Assembly: GCA_020721385.1 (NCBI GenBank)
Contig: DYMW01000007.1
Coordinates: 2,969-28,463, forward strand
Reading direction: 5' to 3'
Length of the DNA: 25,495 nt
DNA from: Sulfurovum sp.
GTDB lineage: Bacteria; Campylobacterota; Campylobacteria; Campylobacterales; Sulfurovaceae
In this document: positions 8,714 through 17,007 of the stretch, piece by piece
Layout of the letters: each line of letters opens with the position of its first letter
Position numbering within the stretch: position 1 is the stretch's first letter
Translations under genes and position numbers: made by a program
The notes under the pieces: model-generated
What the model saw: the letters and a program-made list of their open reading frames with translations, nothing else
The model's database searches: none
What the model was told of the DNA's origin: nothing

Positions 8714-9894
8714 CAATGACTCCTACGTTGGTTAACATCGGCCAAATAATAGATAAAGAGTAAAACAAAAAGAATCAATTTATTGTAATAGGTCACGGTT
8801 GCCATGTCCATAATCAGGAGTACGACAATCATACCAATAAAATAACGTTTTAATTTGGAAGATTCCATGTGATAAAGATTACGAATAATAAAGAAATAGA
8901 TGCTATAAAAAAGTACCATTCCAATAACACCTACCCCCACCAACAATTCAATATAGTTGTTGTGGGCATACTTTTCAAAAAATACTCTAAAGTTGTTTAA
9001 TCCATATCCAAAAAAAGGATGATTGGCAAAAATATCCCATCCTGCAGAGATTAAATAGGAACGATCTTCACTACTGCTGTCTCCTGATTGACCATGAAGG
9101 GTGTCCAGCATCCCTGAGAATCGTTTATCGATTAGCTCATAAACGGTTGAAAGATAATCCATGTCCAAATACTGTTCTGAAATTTTATAACCCACAAAAA
9201 GTACAATCAAAAACAGAACAATATTTTTGAGTTTTAAATATCTCCATGAAAAAGCAAGTAAAATCATTAATGGTGCCAAAATCATCGCTTTTTTAGAAAC
9301 GGTTAAGACAATAATATAAAATGAAAGCACAATATTCACATAGTTGTAGAGTTTAAACCAAAGTTTTGTAATTCCAAAAGAGAGCAATACCAAGGATGCG
9401 AAAATAGAAACAAGCATAACGTTTGCCAACTTGTTGGCGTTTCCTGTCGTTCCCAAAAATCGACCAAATTCAAAAATTTCATACGATACATGAATCACTT
9501 CAAATGCAATTAAAAAATTATAGAATGCCCCCAATAAAATTCCATACAAAACGGTTTTTTCAAGATGATAACGTTCAAATATGATATAAAGAACCACCAA
9601 ATTAATAATAACCACCAACAATCGCATGGCTGAATCATACGCCAAATCAAAATTTACCGCCCAAAAAACACTGGCAATGGCAAACATGGCAAAAATAAAA
9701 TAGGCTAAAATCATATCGGGAAATGGAATCTCAAAATCTTTTTCTAACACAAAAACCATAATAAAAGCACCCCACAATAAAATGTTGAACATATTACTAT
9801 AAAGAACATTGGAGGATAAATCGAAAACAATTAATGAAGCAATAAAGAGGGTCATTAACACCGAGAGCATAAACTTTTTAACAGAACCTAACAT
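8713..9894 (-). CDS. Wzy-like O-antigen/polysaccharide polymerase (O-antigen ligase superfamily)
   Basis: 393 residues, almost entirely hydrophobic helices (about 10-12 segments). One large polar periplasmic loop lies before the conserved segment FGYGLNNFRVFFEKYAHNNY followed by IELLVGVGVIGM. That pattern (GxGxNNF, then HNxYxE, then G..G) marks the Wzy/WaaL-type domain. Next to a flippase and glycosyltransferases, the likely role is block polymerisation of lipid-linked repeats at the periplasmic face. A ligase role cannot be excluded, since the families share the domain. The start ATG at 9894 overlaps the upstream stop as TAATG, with AAAGG upstream. Confidence 0.85.
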   Translation of the reverse strand: MLGSVKKFMLSVLMTLFIASLIVFDLSSNVLYSNMFNILLWGAFIMVFVLEKDFEIPFPDMILAYFIFAMFAIASVFWAVNFDLAYDSAMRLLVVIINLVVLYIIFERYHLEKTVLYGILLGAFYNFLIAFEVIHVSYEIFEFGRFLGTTGNANKLANVMLVSIFASLVLLSFGITKLWFKLYNYVNIVLSFYIIVLTVSKKAMILAPLMILLAFSWRYLKLKNIVLFLIVLFVGYKISEQYLDMDYLSTVYELIDKRFSGMLDTLHGQSGDSSSEDRSYLISAGWDIFANHPFFGYGLNNFRVFFEKYAHNNYIELLVGVGVIGMVLFYSIYFFIIRNLYHMESSKLKRYFIGMIVVLLIMDMATVTYYNKLILFVLLFIYYLADVNQRRSH

Positions 9895-10427
9895 TATAAA
9901 CCTTTCTCTATACGCGTAAATTTCTCTTCAAGATGGGTGCGTTTCTCTTGAATATTCAACCCTTTGGTTGGAACAAAATTATCTTTATGTCGTTTTACAT
10001 ACGCATCAAGCGAACAGATACGCCGTACAGGGACTCCTGCATAAACACTGTTACTTTCTAACGTCCCCTTGACAATACTCCCTGCTCCTACAATCACATT
10101 GTCTCCAATTATGGTATTGGGCATAATAATCGCTCCGTATCCTACAAAAACATTGTCTCCTATGGTGATTTTTCCAAAGGAATCAATGTTGTGGTACTCA
10201 GGATAAAGGTTTCTCAGTACATGTACTGCACCATCATGGGTTACAAACTGTACCTCTCCTGCAGTTTTAAAATCATCACCAATCGAAATTAAATAAGGTT
10301 CTGAACCAAACTTTTTGGTTCGAAGTTGGCAACGTTTTCCATACGTTACCCCACGAATTTTTGCTACTTTATTGGCACTTAACAGTGTAAAATAGAGGGC
10401 TTTAAGCCATCCTACTAATCGGTTCAT
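9894..10427 (-). CDS. Hexapeptide-repeat (left-handed beta-helix) acyltransferase
   Basis: 177 residues. The C-terminal half (about 85-140) consists of hexapeptide repeats such as IGDNVFVGYGAIIMPNTIIG and DNVIVGAGSIVKG, ending in the usual SVYAGVPVRRI cap of acetyl- and acyltransferases related to serine O-acetyltransferase and capsule O-acetyltransferases. A probable catalytic His is in FVTHDGAVHVL. It lacks the N-terminal Rossmann part of PglD-type N-acetyltransferases, so O-acetylation of a sugar is the more likely role. N-acetylation of the amino sugar made by the plus-strand enzymes is still possible, because no other acyltransferase is visible. It overlaps the flippase stop as ATGA. Confidence 0.85.
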   Translation of the reverse strand: MNRLVGWLKALYFTLLSANKVAKIRGVTYGKRCQLRTKKFGSEPYLISIGDDFKTAGEVQFVTHDGAVHVLRNLYPEYHNIDSFGKITIGDNVFVGYGAIIMPNTIIGDNVIVGAGSIVKGTLESNSVYAGVPVRRICSLDAYVKRHKDNFVPTKGLNIQEKRTHLEEKFTRIEKGL

Positions 10428-11965
10428 TTTTTACTCCTCTTGATTCGACTTAAAAATTTTTCTCGAATAAATGCTTGATTCTCTGATGATAACAGTAATG
10501 TATAAACAAATCCCATGACCAGAATGGTCTCTAATGTACCCAATAACATCAATATCCACCAAGAGTTAAAAGATTGTTCTGTACCTATGAGGTAACTTGA
10601 TGCCAAAATAATAAAAGCGTAACCAAACAATTTCCAGGAAAAACCAAACTTCTGTTTATTTTTCATCATACGATTGACCATCATAGGAAAGAAAAAAAGT
10701 AAGGGTACACGTCCTAAAAAAACACCCATAAAAATCATGGAAATGGAATTATCAATGATATAATATCCCACAACAGCAAAGAGTGAACTCAAAACCACAG
10801 AGCCAAGTCCCAACAATACTTTAACTTTAATGTTCAAACTGATGTCAATAATAAACGCTTCATTACGAACAAGCAGTAACTCAATCATCAATAAAACAAT
10901 GAATAAATTGTTCCAAGAACCTAAAAAAAGTGTCTCTCCTGCCCATAAACTCACAAAACTTTGATTGAGCAACAACACAACCGTTCCAATAAAAACTGAA
11001 AAAGCCAAAATAAACTCTCGAAGATTGGCAACAATATGTTGACACGATTCATATTCCTTATTACCAAACAATCGACCAATAACAGGATTAAAAGAGGAGC
11101 TTACAATCGCTGCAACAGAGATTCCTGTAATCACCAAATACGAAGTAAAGATATATTGTGAAACAACCGTAGGATTGATTAAAATACTTAAAAAAATAAC
11201 TTCACTTCCCAACAAAAAACGGGCAATAAATGACCATACCAATGTCCATGATGAAAATTTAAAGAAAGATTTCAATTCAACTCTTGTGGGTTTTAAAGCT
11301 CCAAACCATGGAACCTCTTTTTTTACGGTAATCAAAAAAGAGATACCTCGTAATACGGTGATAAGTACAATACTCATCGCCAACTCTTTTAATCCAAACT
11401 CTAAAAAAACCACCATATAGGTAATAACAAACGCAAGAATTAGCCATGTCATACGAATATAATTGACAAAATATCCTTGATTGGTACCAATCAAAACCGA
11501 TTCGGAAATACTAAAGAGTGGCATAATAATCAAATTAATTCCCAACAATATAATAATGGTTAAAACCAATCCCTTATCTTCTGGGTGTACATTGGCAATC
11601 AATGTGGGTGAAAAGTAGGCTATTGCTCCAATAATTGTCATTAAAATGGGTAAAAAGATAAACCATACAATCAATGATGCTCCAACAAAACGTTGCTTTT
11701 TTGATTCATCTTCTTTGCTTTCATGATTGGCAATCGTCCACTTAAGGGCTTGTGCACCTTTTCCATCTGCAATTCCAGCAAAACCTAAAAACTTATCAAT
11801 GGATTTCCAAATTCCAAAATAGTAAGCTCCAAAATAGGTCACCAAGATAGGATTTAAAATAAATGCTGTAATGGTATTAATCAAAAAGAGTATTAACCCT
11901 GATTTGGCATTTAATCCTCCCTGTTTAACCAGTTTTTTATGATTAGTTTTTTCGTAGGATGCCAT
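10424..11965 (-). CDS. Wzx-like polysaccharide flippase (MOP superfamily)
   Basis: 513 residues from ATG 11965, which has GAGGA eight bases upstream; a TTG precedes it by one codon. The protein has about 12-14 hydrophobic helices and a short basic N-terminus. The Gly-rich start GGLNAKSGLILFLINTITAF resembles oligosaccharide flippases of the MOP/MATE-like superfamily. It would move undecaprenyl-linked repeat units across the inner membrane for the polymerase at 8713-9894. It overlaps the end of the nucleotidyltransferase-kinase fusion gene by 23 bases and the acyltransferase gene by four. It is the only flippase in the window, so both the minus and plus arms probably depend on it. Confidence 0.9.
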   Translation of the reverse strand: MASYEKTNHKKLVKQGGLNAKSGLILFLINTITAFILNPILVTYFGAYYFGIWKSIDKFLGFAGIADGKGAQALKWTIANHESKEDESKKQRFVGASLIVWFIFLPILMTIIGAIAYFSPTLIANVHPEDKGLVLTIIILLGINLIIMPLFSISESVLIGTNQGYFVNYIRMTWLILAFVITYMVVFLEFGLKELAMSIVLITVLRGISFLITVKKEVPWFGALKPTRVELKSFFKFSSWTLVWSFIARFLLGSEVIFLSILINPTVVSQYIFTSYLVITGISVAAIVSSSFNPVIGRLFGNKEYESCQHIVANLREFILAFSVFIGTVVLLLNQSFVSLWAGETLFLGSWNNLFIVLLMIELLLVRNEAFIIDISLNIKVKVLLGLGSVVLSSLFAVVGYYIIDNSISMIFMGVFLGRVPLLFFFPMMVNRMMKNKQKFGFSWKLFGYAFIILASSYLIGTEQSFNSWWILMLLGTLETILVMGFVYTLLLSSENQAFIREKFLSRIKRSKK

Positions 11966-14018
11966 CAATTTGTTCCTCTACCATTGTTATGGAGTTTTCA
12001 TGGGTGTCAATTTGATGTACCCTCACCCCATGTTGCCGACATAAATCCAATATTTTAATAAACGCATTGTAATGGCTCTCTAAAAATGCTCTTTGTACAA
12101 ACATATCCGCCTCTTTTATCCGATGATTCTGTTCTCGATTGTTAATTCTCTCATAAAGCACTTCTAAAGGAGCTTCTAAAAAAATCACCTTATCATAATA
12201 AGGAAGCAGTTTGGACAACTCCGCTAAGAAAAGAGGTTCAAGTTTTGGTATTTCAACCATCAACCTCATGGTATAATAGATGGCTCCTTGATCAAACACA
12301 AACATTCTATTGTTATCATAATTGCCTTGTTTTAGATTGTGTAAAAAGATGTCCATTTTCATGGATGCTTTTACCAATTCAACTTTAACCTCTTTGCTTT
12401 GGGTATAAATTTTTAAATATTTACAGAAGTTTTGGCATAAAAACACTCCTCTTCCTTCATCATTTAATGCAAATTGTGCAGTAGAATACTGCTCTTGTAG
12501 ATAATGTTTGGTGGTTGATTTTCCTGTTCCTGCCAAACCTGCGAGTTCAGCAATGTGTACTTTAGCATTTAATGATGCCCATACTGTGGTTAGAACGTGA
12601 TCTTCAACATATTTAAAACTGTTACTCGTATCAATCACTGTCGTATTGGCTCTATTTGAAAAATCATACTCCCAAATTTGTCCTGAACGAATCAACAACT
12701 CATCAGGGTCATCTTCAGGACGACGCACCAAAGCAATTTTTGGGTCAAGTTTAAGCACAATCAATTCATCAATTCCAGTAATACTGCGATGGAGATTCTG
12801 CTCTATTTTAGCGAGCCAAGGATGTTTATCTCCCATCTCTCGCTCAATACTTGGCCCATCCATTTTACTAACCCCCTCTAGGGGAATTCGGTCAAGAATG
12901 ACAATGCCTCCTTGTGCTTTAATGTTTTGAGCTTTCATAAATGCCTGTTTACGTTCAACCGCCAAACCAACATAGTTTAAGGCATTGCCCAAACTTGAAA
13001 CACCCACTCTCATTAAAAGCTTTCCAACATTTCTAATCTGTCTACCCATAAAATAGTTTTTTGGTCGTCCTACTTGATTGGGTCTTCCTACATGAATCGT
13101 CTCGACATAATAGTGATGCCCTAAAACCGAAGAGAGCTTTTCAATATTGGAACTTTTTCCTGCACCATCACCACCAACAAAAGCAAAAATTCGTCCTCCA
13201 TTGGCAGGTATTTTTTTGGATTTTACCCTATTGCCAAAAACTTTTTCCAAACGTACCTGATTAATGCGGTAAAACGATTTAAAGAAACTCACCCATCCCG
13301 AATGGTAGCTATAGGCTTCTAATGCTTTTTTCATTGCTTTACTTTTAGCAAAATAGGCTTTAAGTGAATTGTTCTGTTCAATCACCTCTTCACAACTGTA
13401 AAAAAGTGCTTTATCTAAAAAAGGAAACGTGGTATCAAGTGCTTCTTCTAACTTCTCACGATTACTACGATGACGTAAATCCAAATACTCTCTGTACGCA
13501 GAACCTCGAACCACCCCTTTACGGCTTTGACTTTTTACCATTGCCCATTGTCCCATCGGTAAAAGCATTAAAAATGGGGTTAAAGCATTCTTTAACATTA
13601 ACCGTATAATAAGGAGTATATACTCATTCTCAACCGATGGAATATAGATACGATTCTTATAATATTCTTTAGATTCCATATAAGTTTTGACAATGGGTAA
13701 ATTCACACTCTTATCAAAATCATACCCGACCTCCAATAGGAAGTGTAGATGAATATGGATCATCTTTTGGGCTTCAATATCCAAACCAAAATAGTGAAAT
13801 ATCTCATTTTGCCATGAATCTTTTTCACTATAAGCCCGAAGAATGTGCATCTCTTTAAAAAGTTGATAAATCTCATACTTTTTATTGGGATCTACCAAAA
13901 TATCTAAATCATCTTCGCCTATTAGGGCTTTTTCGATATTGGTGTTGCTTTTCCAGTGTAGATAATTAATATGATTCTCTTCCAGTTTATCCAGAAAAGA
14001 TTGAATGAAATTTGACAT
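11943..14018 (-). CDS. Three-domain fusion: variant nucleotidyltransferase + thymidylate-kinase-like + P-loop kinase
   Basis: 691 residues; start ATG 14018 with AAGG upstream. (a) Residues 1 to about 180 are a Pol-beta-like nucleotidyltransferase domain. HWKSN (21-25) lies at the usual Gly-Ser/Lys-Gly site, DDLDILV gives catalytic Asp37 and Asp39, and IHIH (87-90) sits where I recall a third acidic residue in related families. (b) Residues about 275-475 are thymidylate-kinase-like, with P-loop GGDGAGKS (Lys288), VHVGRP and ILDR. (c) Residues about 490-691 are a second P-loop kinase: AGLAGTGKST (Lys500), FDQG, then NRE...R with a lid-like segment. The same three domains appear as two genes at 18068-20156. 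It is the first gene of the minus operon, before the flippase. Substrate unknown; a modification or precursor role in the polysaccharide is inferred from context only. Confidence 0.85.
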   Translation of the reverse strand: MSNFIQSFLDKLEENHINYLHWKSNTNIEKALIGEDDLDILVDPNKKYEIYQLFKEMHILRAYSEKDSWQNEIFHYFGLDIEAQKMIHIHLHFLLEVGYDFDKSVNLPIVKTYMESKEYYKNRIYIPSVENEYILLIIRLMLKNALTPFLMLLPMGQWAMVKSQSRKGVVRGSAYREYLDLRHRSNREKLEEALDTTFPFLDKALFYSCEEVIEQNNSLKAYFAKSKAMKKALEAYSYHSGWVSFFKSFYRINQVRLEKVFGNRVKSKKIPANGGRIFAFVGGDGAGKSSNIEKLSSVLGHHYYVETIHVGRPNQVGRPKNYFMGRQIRNVGKLLMRVGVSSLGNALNYVGLAVERKQAFMKAQNIKAQGGIVILDRIPLEGVSKMDGPSIEREMGDKHPWLAKIEQNLHRSITGIDELIVLKLDPKIALVRRPEDDPDELLIRSGQIWEYDFSNRANTTVIDTSNSFKYVEDHVLTTVWASLNAKVHIAELAGLAGTGKSTTKHYLQEQYSTAQFALNDEGRGVFLCQNFCKYLKIYTQSKEVKVELVKASMKMDIFLHNLKQGNYDNNRMFVFDQGAIYYTMRLMVEIPKLEPLFLAELSKLLPYYDKVIFLEAPLEVLYERINNREQNHRIKEADMFVQRAFLESHYNAFIKILDLCRQHGVRVHQIDTHENSITMVEEQIDGILRKN

Positions 14019-14133
14019 TTTAAGCCTTAATATTTTTTTAATTTATTTTTATTGTTTTTAACATTTTATCACCAAACTTATTAGAGAAAGTTAATATTAA
14101 TTGGTAATTTATTGTAAGTTGGCTGTAAAAAAA

Positions 14134-14139
14134 ATTATA
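14134..14139 (-). promoter_or_regulatory. Candidate -10 box for the minus-strand operon 14018-6600
   Basis: TATAAT on the minus strand (14139-14134), about 115 bases upstream of the ATG at 14018. It lies in a 253-base AT-rich divergent gap (14019-14271) that holds no gene. No -35 box is seen. Confidence 0.4.
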
Positions 14140-14198
14140 AAACATACGATTTAAAATAAAAAAAAGTAAATTTAAATATTTATGGTTTTTTTATATGC

Positions 14199-14204
14199 TA
14201 TAAT
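14199..14204 (+). promoter_or_regulatory. Candidate -10 box for the PHP phosphatase gene
   Basis: GCTATAATATT, a strong TATAAT with a GC preceding it, after runs of T typical of Campylobacterota sigma-70 promoters. Initiation near 14211 leaves a leader of about 60 bases before the AGGAGGAG site at 14256-14263. Confidence 0.6.
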
Positions 14205-14271
14205 ATTATCAACAATAAATATTAAACATATATAAAAGACCTTGTTTAAAGTCTTAGGAGGAGAACACCCA

Positions 14272-14985
14272 ATGAATTTGTTTTCATTTTTTCAGTTTAG
14301 AAATCCAATAACCGTCGATATTCACTCTCACCTACTTCCAGGTATAGATGATGGTGTTAAAAGCATTGAGGAGTCTCTCTCTCTCATTAAAAAATTTAAA
14401 ATGTTGGGATACAGTAAACTCATTACAACACCCCACATCATGTCGGACAACTATCCCAATACACGTGCCATTATAAACAGGCAACTCTCATTGGTACAAG
14501 AAGCCATAGAAGAGGCAAAGATAGACATTGCAATTGAAGCGGGTGCGGAACACTATATTGATGTTGGATTTTTAGAATTGCTCGAAAATCGTGAAGTGGT
14601 TCCTTTTGGATACAACTATCTTCTTTTTGAAACATCCTATACCACCAGACCGATTATTTTAGAACAAGCGATTTTTGAAATGCTAAGTCAAGGGTATACC
14701 CCTGTATTGGCACATCCTGAACGCTATCTCTATTTACATGACGACATTGAACATTACAAAACACTTAAAGCTTTGGGTGTTTTATTTCAAGTCAATATAA
14801 AATCATTACACACCAAAAGCAGTAAAGTCTATAAAATGGCACACCTATTAATCAAATCAGGATTGGTTGATTTTGTAGGAAGCGATGTTCATCGTATGAG
14901 AGATCTTGACAATTTAGAAAAGATTATTAAGCACAATGAATATAGAAATATTTTTAAAAAAAATACCATCATTAACAACAAATAA
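14272..14985 (+). CDS. PHP-type protein-tyrosine phosphatase of the CpsB/YwqE family
   Basis: 237 residues from ATG 14272, chosen because AGGAGGAG lies eight bases upstream; the frame is open from a TTG at 14242 without such a site. Metal-binding PHP motifs are all visible: DIHSHLLPGIDDG (His18, His20), TTPHIM (His55), AEHY (His94), LAHPERY (His148) and GSDVHR (Asp205, His207). CpsB/YwqE enzymes are manganese-dependent phosphatases that remove phosphate from BY-kinase tyrosine tails, so the probable substrate is the Tyr-Gly tail of the kinase at 4204-6570, and possibly its left-arm paralogue. It has its own promoter candidate and is followed by an AT-only hairpin, so it may be transcribed apart from the downstream genes. 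Confidence 0.93.
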   Translation: MNLFSFFQFRNPITVDIHSHLLPGIDDGVKSIEESLSLIKKFKMLGYSKLITTPHIMSDNYPNTRAIINRQLSLVQEAIEEAKIDIAIEAGAEHYIDVGFLELLENREVVPFGYNYLLFETSYTTRPIILEQAIFEMLSQGYTPVLAHPERYLYLHDDIEHYKTLKALGVLFQVNIKSLHTKSSKVYKMAHLLIKSGLVDFVGSDVHRMRDLDNLEKIIKHNEYRNIFKKNTIINNK

Positions 14986-14997
14986 ATTTTTTATTTG
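14979..14997 (+). terminator. AT-only hairpin after the PHP phosphatase gene
   Basis: CAAATAAA / TTTATTTG with a 3-base loop spans the stop codon, and a long T-run starts about a dozen bases later (15009 on). The stem has only one G-C pair, so termination would be weak or partial. Confidence 0.4.
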
Positions 14998-15060
14998 TAA
15001 ATAATATATTTTTTTTTATTTTTATATGTTTAAAATTATTAAAAATTAATATTATTTTGT

Positions 15061-15066
15061 TATAAT
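15061..15066 (+). promoter_or_regulatory. Candidate -10 box for the plus-strand sugar cluster
   Basis: TATAAT after a T-rich stretch, about 25 bases before ATG 15091. AGGAG is found at 15080-15084. It would drive the genes from the first phosphoglycosyl transferase onward. Confidence 0.55.
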
Positions 15067-15090
15067 TAAATCATTAAATAGGAGCATAAA

Positions 15091-15765
15091 ATGAATCTCG
15101 CAATCAATAATATTAATAACCAAACTTCACACTCTATTAAACATAAAAAGAATCAACTCAAACAAGAACCTTTAAAAGGATATAGTCCCATTCAATATTT
15201 TCAAAAACGATTGATTGACATTGTGATGACCACAACATTATTGACAATTACCTTACCTGTAACGCTTTATACCATCTACCGAATCAAAAAGGAATCACCA
15301 GGTCCTATATTTTTTACACAATCAAGAATTGGACTTGGTGGTAAAGCTTTTACCTGTTATAAATTTAGAAGTATGCACATTAATGGTCAATTTAATCCCT
15401 ATACCCAAGAGAATGACTCTCGTATTTTTCCTTTTGGAAATACCATGCGAAAAATGCGTATTGATGAACTTCCACAACTTTTTAATATTTTAAAAGGAGA
15501 AATGCATCTTTTAGGTCCAAGAGCGGAATGGGATATTTTAGTCAAAGATTATGAAAACATCATTCCTCACTATCATGACAGACATCTTGTCAGACCAGGG
15601 ATTACAGGCTTAGCACAAGTCTCTTACCCGTATGGACGTAATGTTCGAGATGCCAAAGAAAAATTAAAATATGATTTACACTACATCAAAAATTGGTCTC
15701 TAACTCAAGAGATTAAAGTCATTTTTAAAACCATTTTAGTGGTATTGGGTAAAAAAGGTATGTAA
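15091..15765 (+). CDS. Monotopic phosphoglycosyl transferase (bacterial sugar transferase), first copy
   Basis: 224 residues; start ATG 15091 with TAGGAG upstream. A polar N-terminal extension of about 35 residues precedes QKRLIDIVMTT, the start of the re-entrant membrane helix (about 41-64). Family motifs follow: GPIFFTQSRIG, YKFRSM, the catalytic Asp-Glu pair in RIDELPQLFN (Asp125, Glu126), LLGPRAEW and RPGITGLAQV. These small enzymes transfer a sugar phosphate from a UDP-sugar to undecaprenyl phosphate, starting the repeat unit on the inner-membrane face. It is the canonical one of two such enzymes in this cluster. The sugar specificity cannot be read; galactose, glucose or an N-acetylated amino sugar are all possible. 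Confidence 0.93.
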   Translation: MNLAINNINNQTSHSIKHKKNQLKQEPLKGYSPIQYFQKRLIDIVMTTTLLTITLPVTLYTIYRIKKESPGPIFFTQSRIGLGGKAFTCYKFRSMHINGQFNPYTQENDSRIFPFGNTMRKMRIDELPQLFNILKGEMHLLGPRAEWDILVKDYENIIPHYHDRHLVRPGITGLAQVSYPYGRNVRDAKEKLKYDLHYIKNWSLTQEIKVIFKTILVVLGKKGM

Positions 15766-15779
15766 TATCATACATTAAG

Positions 15780-15815
15780 TAATAAAATAAAGAATTAAAT
15801 AATAAAATAAAGAAT
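15780..15815 (+). repeat. Two direct copies of a 16-base A/T-rich unit upstream of ugd
   Basis: TAATAAAATAAAGAAT occurs at 15780-15795 and again at 15800-15815, a 20-base period (about two helical turns), in the 74-base gap between the phosphoglycosyl transferase and ugd. It may be a simple local duplication or a protein-binding site. Confidence 0.75.
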
Positions 15816-15839
15816 AAATTTATATTAAGGAAATAAATA

Positions 15840-17006
15840 ATGAAAATAGCCATAGCAGGAACAGGATATGTAGGACTCTCAAATGGAGTTCTACTTGCAC
15901 AACACAATGAAGTTGTCGCCCTAGATATTATTCCTGAAAAAATTGAAATGTTAAACAATAAACAATCGCCCATAGAAGACAAAGAGATAGAAGCGTATTT
16001 AACCACCAAAACATTAAATTTTACAGCCACACTCGACAAAGAACAAGCCTATAGAGGTGCCGATTTTGTGATTATCGCCACGCCAACCGACTATGACCCA
16101 ACAACCAACTATTTTAATACCAATTCGGTAGAAGCTGTCATTAGAGATGTATTGAGCATCAATCCTGATGCAGTCATGATCATTAAATCAACGGTTCCTG
16201 TAGGGTATACCAAAAGTATCCAAGAGAGATTTAATACCCAAAACATTATCTTCTCACCCGAGTTTTTACGAGAGGGAAAAGCACTCTATGACAATCTCTA
16301 TCCTTCAAGAATTATTGTTGGAGAACAGTCAGAACGTGCCAAAACCTTTGCAAACTTGTTGGCCAATTCGGCGATTAAAGAGAACATTGAAATACTCTTT
16401 ACCGATTCAACCGAAGCCGAAGCGATTAAACTCTTTTCAAACACCTATTTAGCCATGCGTGTGGCATACTTTAATGAATTGGATTCCTATGCAGAAGCAC
16501 AAGGACTCAATTCTGGTCAAATTATTAGAGGGGTAAGTTTGGATCCTCGAATTGGTAACCACTACAACAACCCCTCTTTTGGATATGGTGGATACTGTTT
16601 ACCAAAAGACACCAAACAACTTAGAGCCAACTATGAAAATGTACCAAACAACTTAATTTCGGCTATTGTGGATGCCAATCGTACGCGAAAAGATTTTATC
16701 GCCGATTCTATTATTGCACGAAAGCCCAAAGTCGTGGGAATCTATAGACTCATTATGAAAAGTGGTTCAGACAACTTTAGAGCCTCATCGATTCAAGGTA
16801 TTATGAAACGTATTAAAGCCAAAGGGATTGAAGTGGTGGTCTATGAACCTGTGCTTAAAGAAGAAGCGTTCTTTCATTCAAAAGTGATTAATGATCTTGA
16901 AAAGTTTAAAGAAATTTCTGATGTTATTGTTGCCAATAGACTCTCTGATGATATTCGTGATGTTGAAGCCAAAGTCTATACGCGTGACCTATTTGGAGAC
17001 AACTAA
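15840..17006 (+). CDS. ugd: UDP-glucose 6-dehydrogenase
   Basis: 388 residues, the usual length of the short bacterial enzyme; start ATG 15840 with AAGGA upstream. It oxidises UDP-glucose to UDP-glucuronate with two NAD+. Visible are the NAD-binding GTGYVG (7-12), ATPTDYD, KSTVPVGYT, SPEFLREGKA and the catalytic Cys253 in GYGGYCLPKDT. A C-terminal UDP-binding domain includes VGIYRLIMKSGSDNFR. The next gene, one base after its stop, encodes the epimerase acting on its product, so the pair supplies UDP-glucuronate and UDP-galacturonate. This predicts an acidic polysaccharide. Confidence 0.96.
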   Translation: MKIAIAGTGYVGLSNGVLLAQHNEVVALDIIPEKIEMLNNKQSPIEDKEIEAYLTTKTLNFTATLDKEQAYRGADFVIIATPTDYDPTTNYFNTNSVEAVIRDVLSINPDAVMIIKSTVPVGYTKSIQERFNTQNIIFSPEFLREGKALYDNLYPSRIIVGEQSERAKTFANLLANSAIKENIEILFTDSTEAEAIKLFSNTYLAMRVAYFNELDSYAEAQGLNSGQIIRGVSLDPRIGNHYNNPSFGYGGYCLPKDTKQLRANYENVPNNLISAIVDANRTRKDFIADSIIARKPKVVGIYRLIMKSGSDNFRASSIQGIMKRIKAKGIEVVVYEPVLKEEAFFHSKVINDLEKFKEISDVIVANRLSDDIRDVEAKVYTRDLFGDN

Positions 17007-17007
17007 A

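Noticed and set aside
12646..12930. Open plus-strand frame of 94 codons inside the fusion gene
   Set aside because: It is the antisense shadow of the conserved kinase domain, and its composition is not protein-like.
14242..14271. TTG start adding ten residues to the PHP phosphatase
   Set aside because: It overlaps the AGGAGGAG ribosome site that clearly serves ATG 14272.
15725..16039. Minus-strand frame of 104 codons across the start of ugd
   Set aside because: It is antisense to the conserved N-terminus of ugd and crosses the direct repeat and the promoter-like gap. No start context supports it.
16891..17007. Upstream extension of the UDP-glucuronate epimerase frame inside ugd
   Set aside because: The added residues overlap ugd and precede the normal NAD-binding N-terminus. 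ATG 17008 has GGAG upstream.
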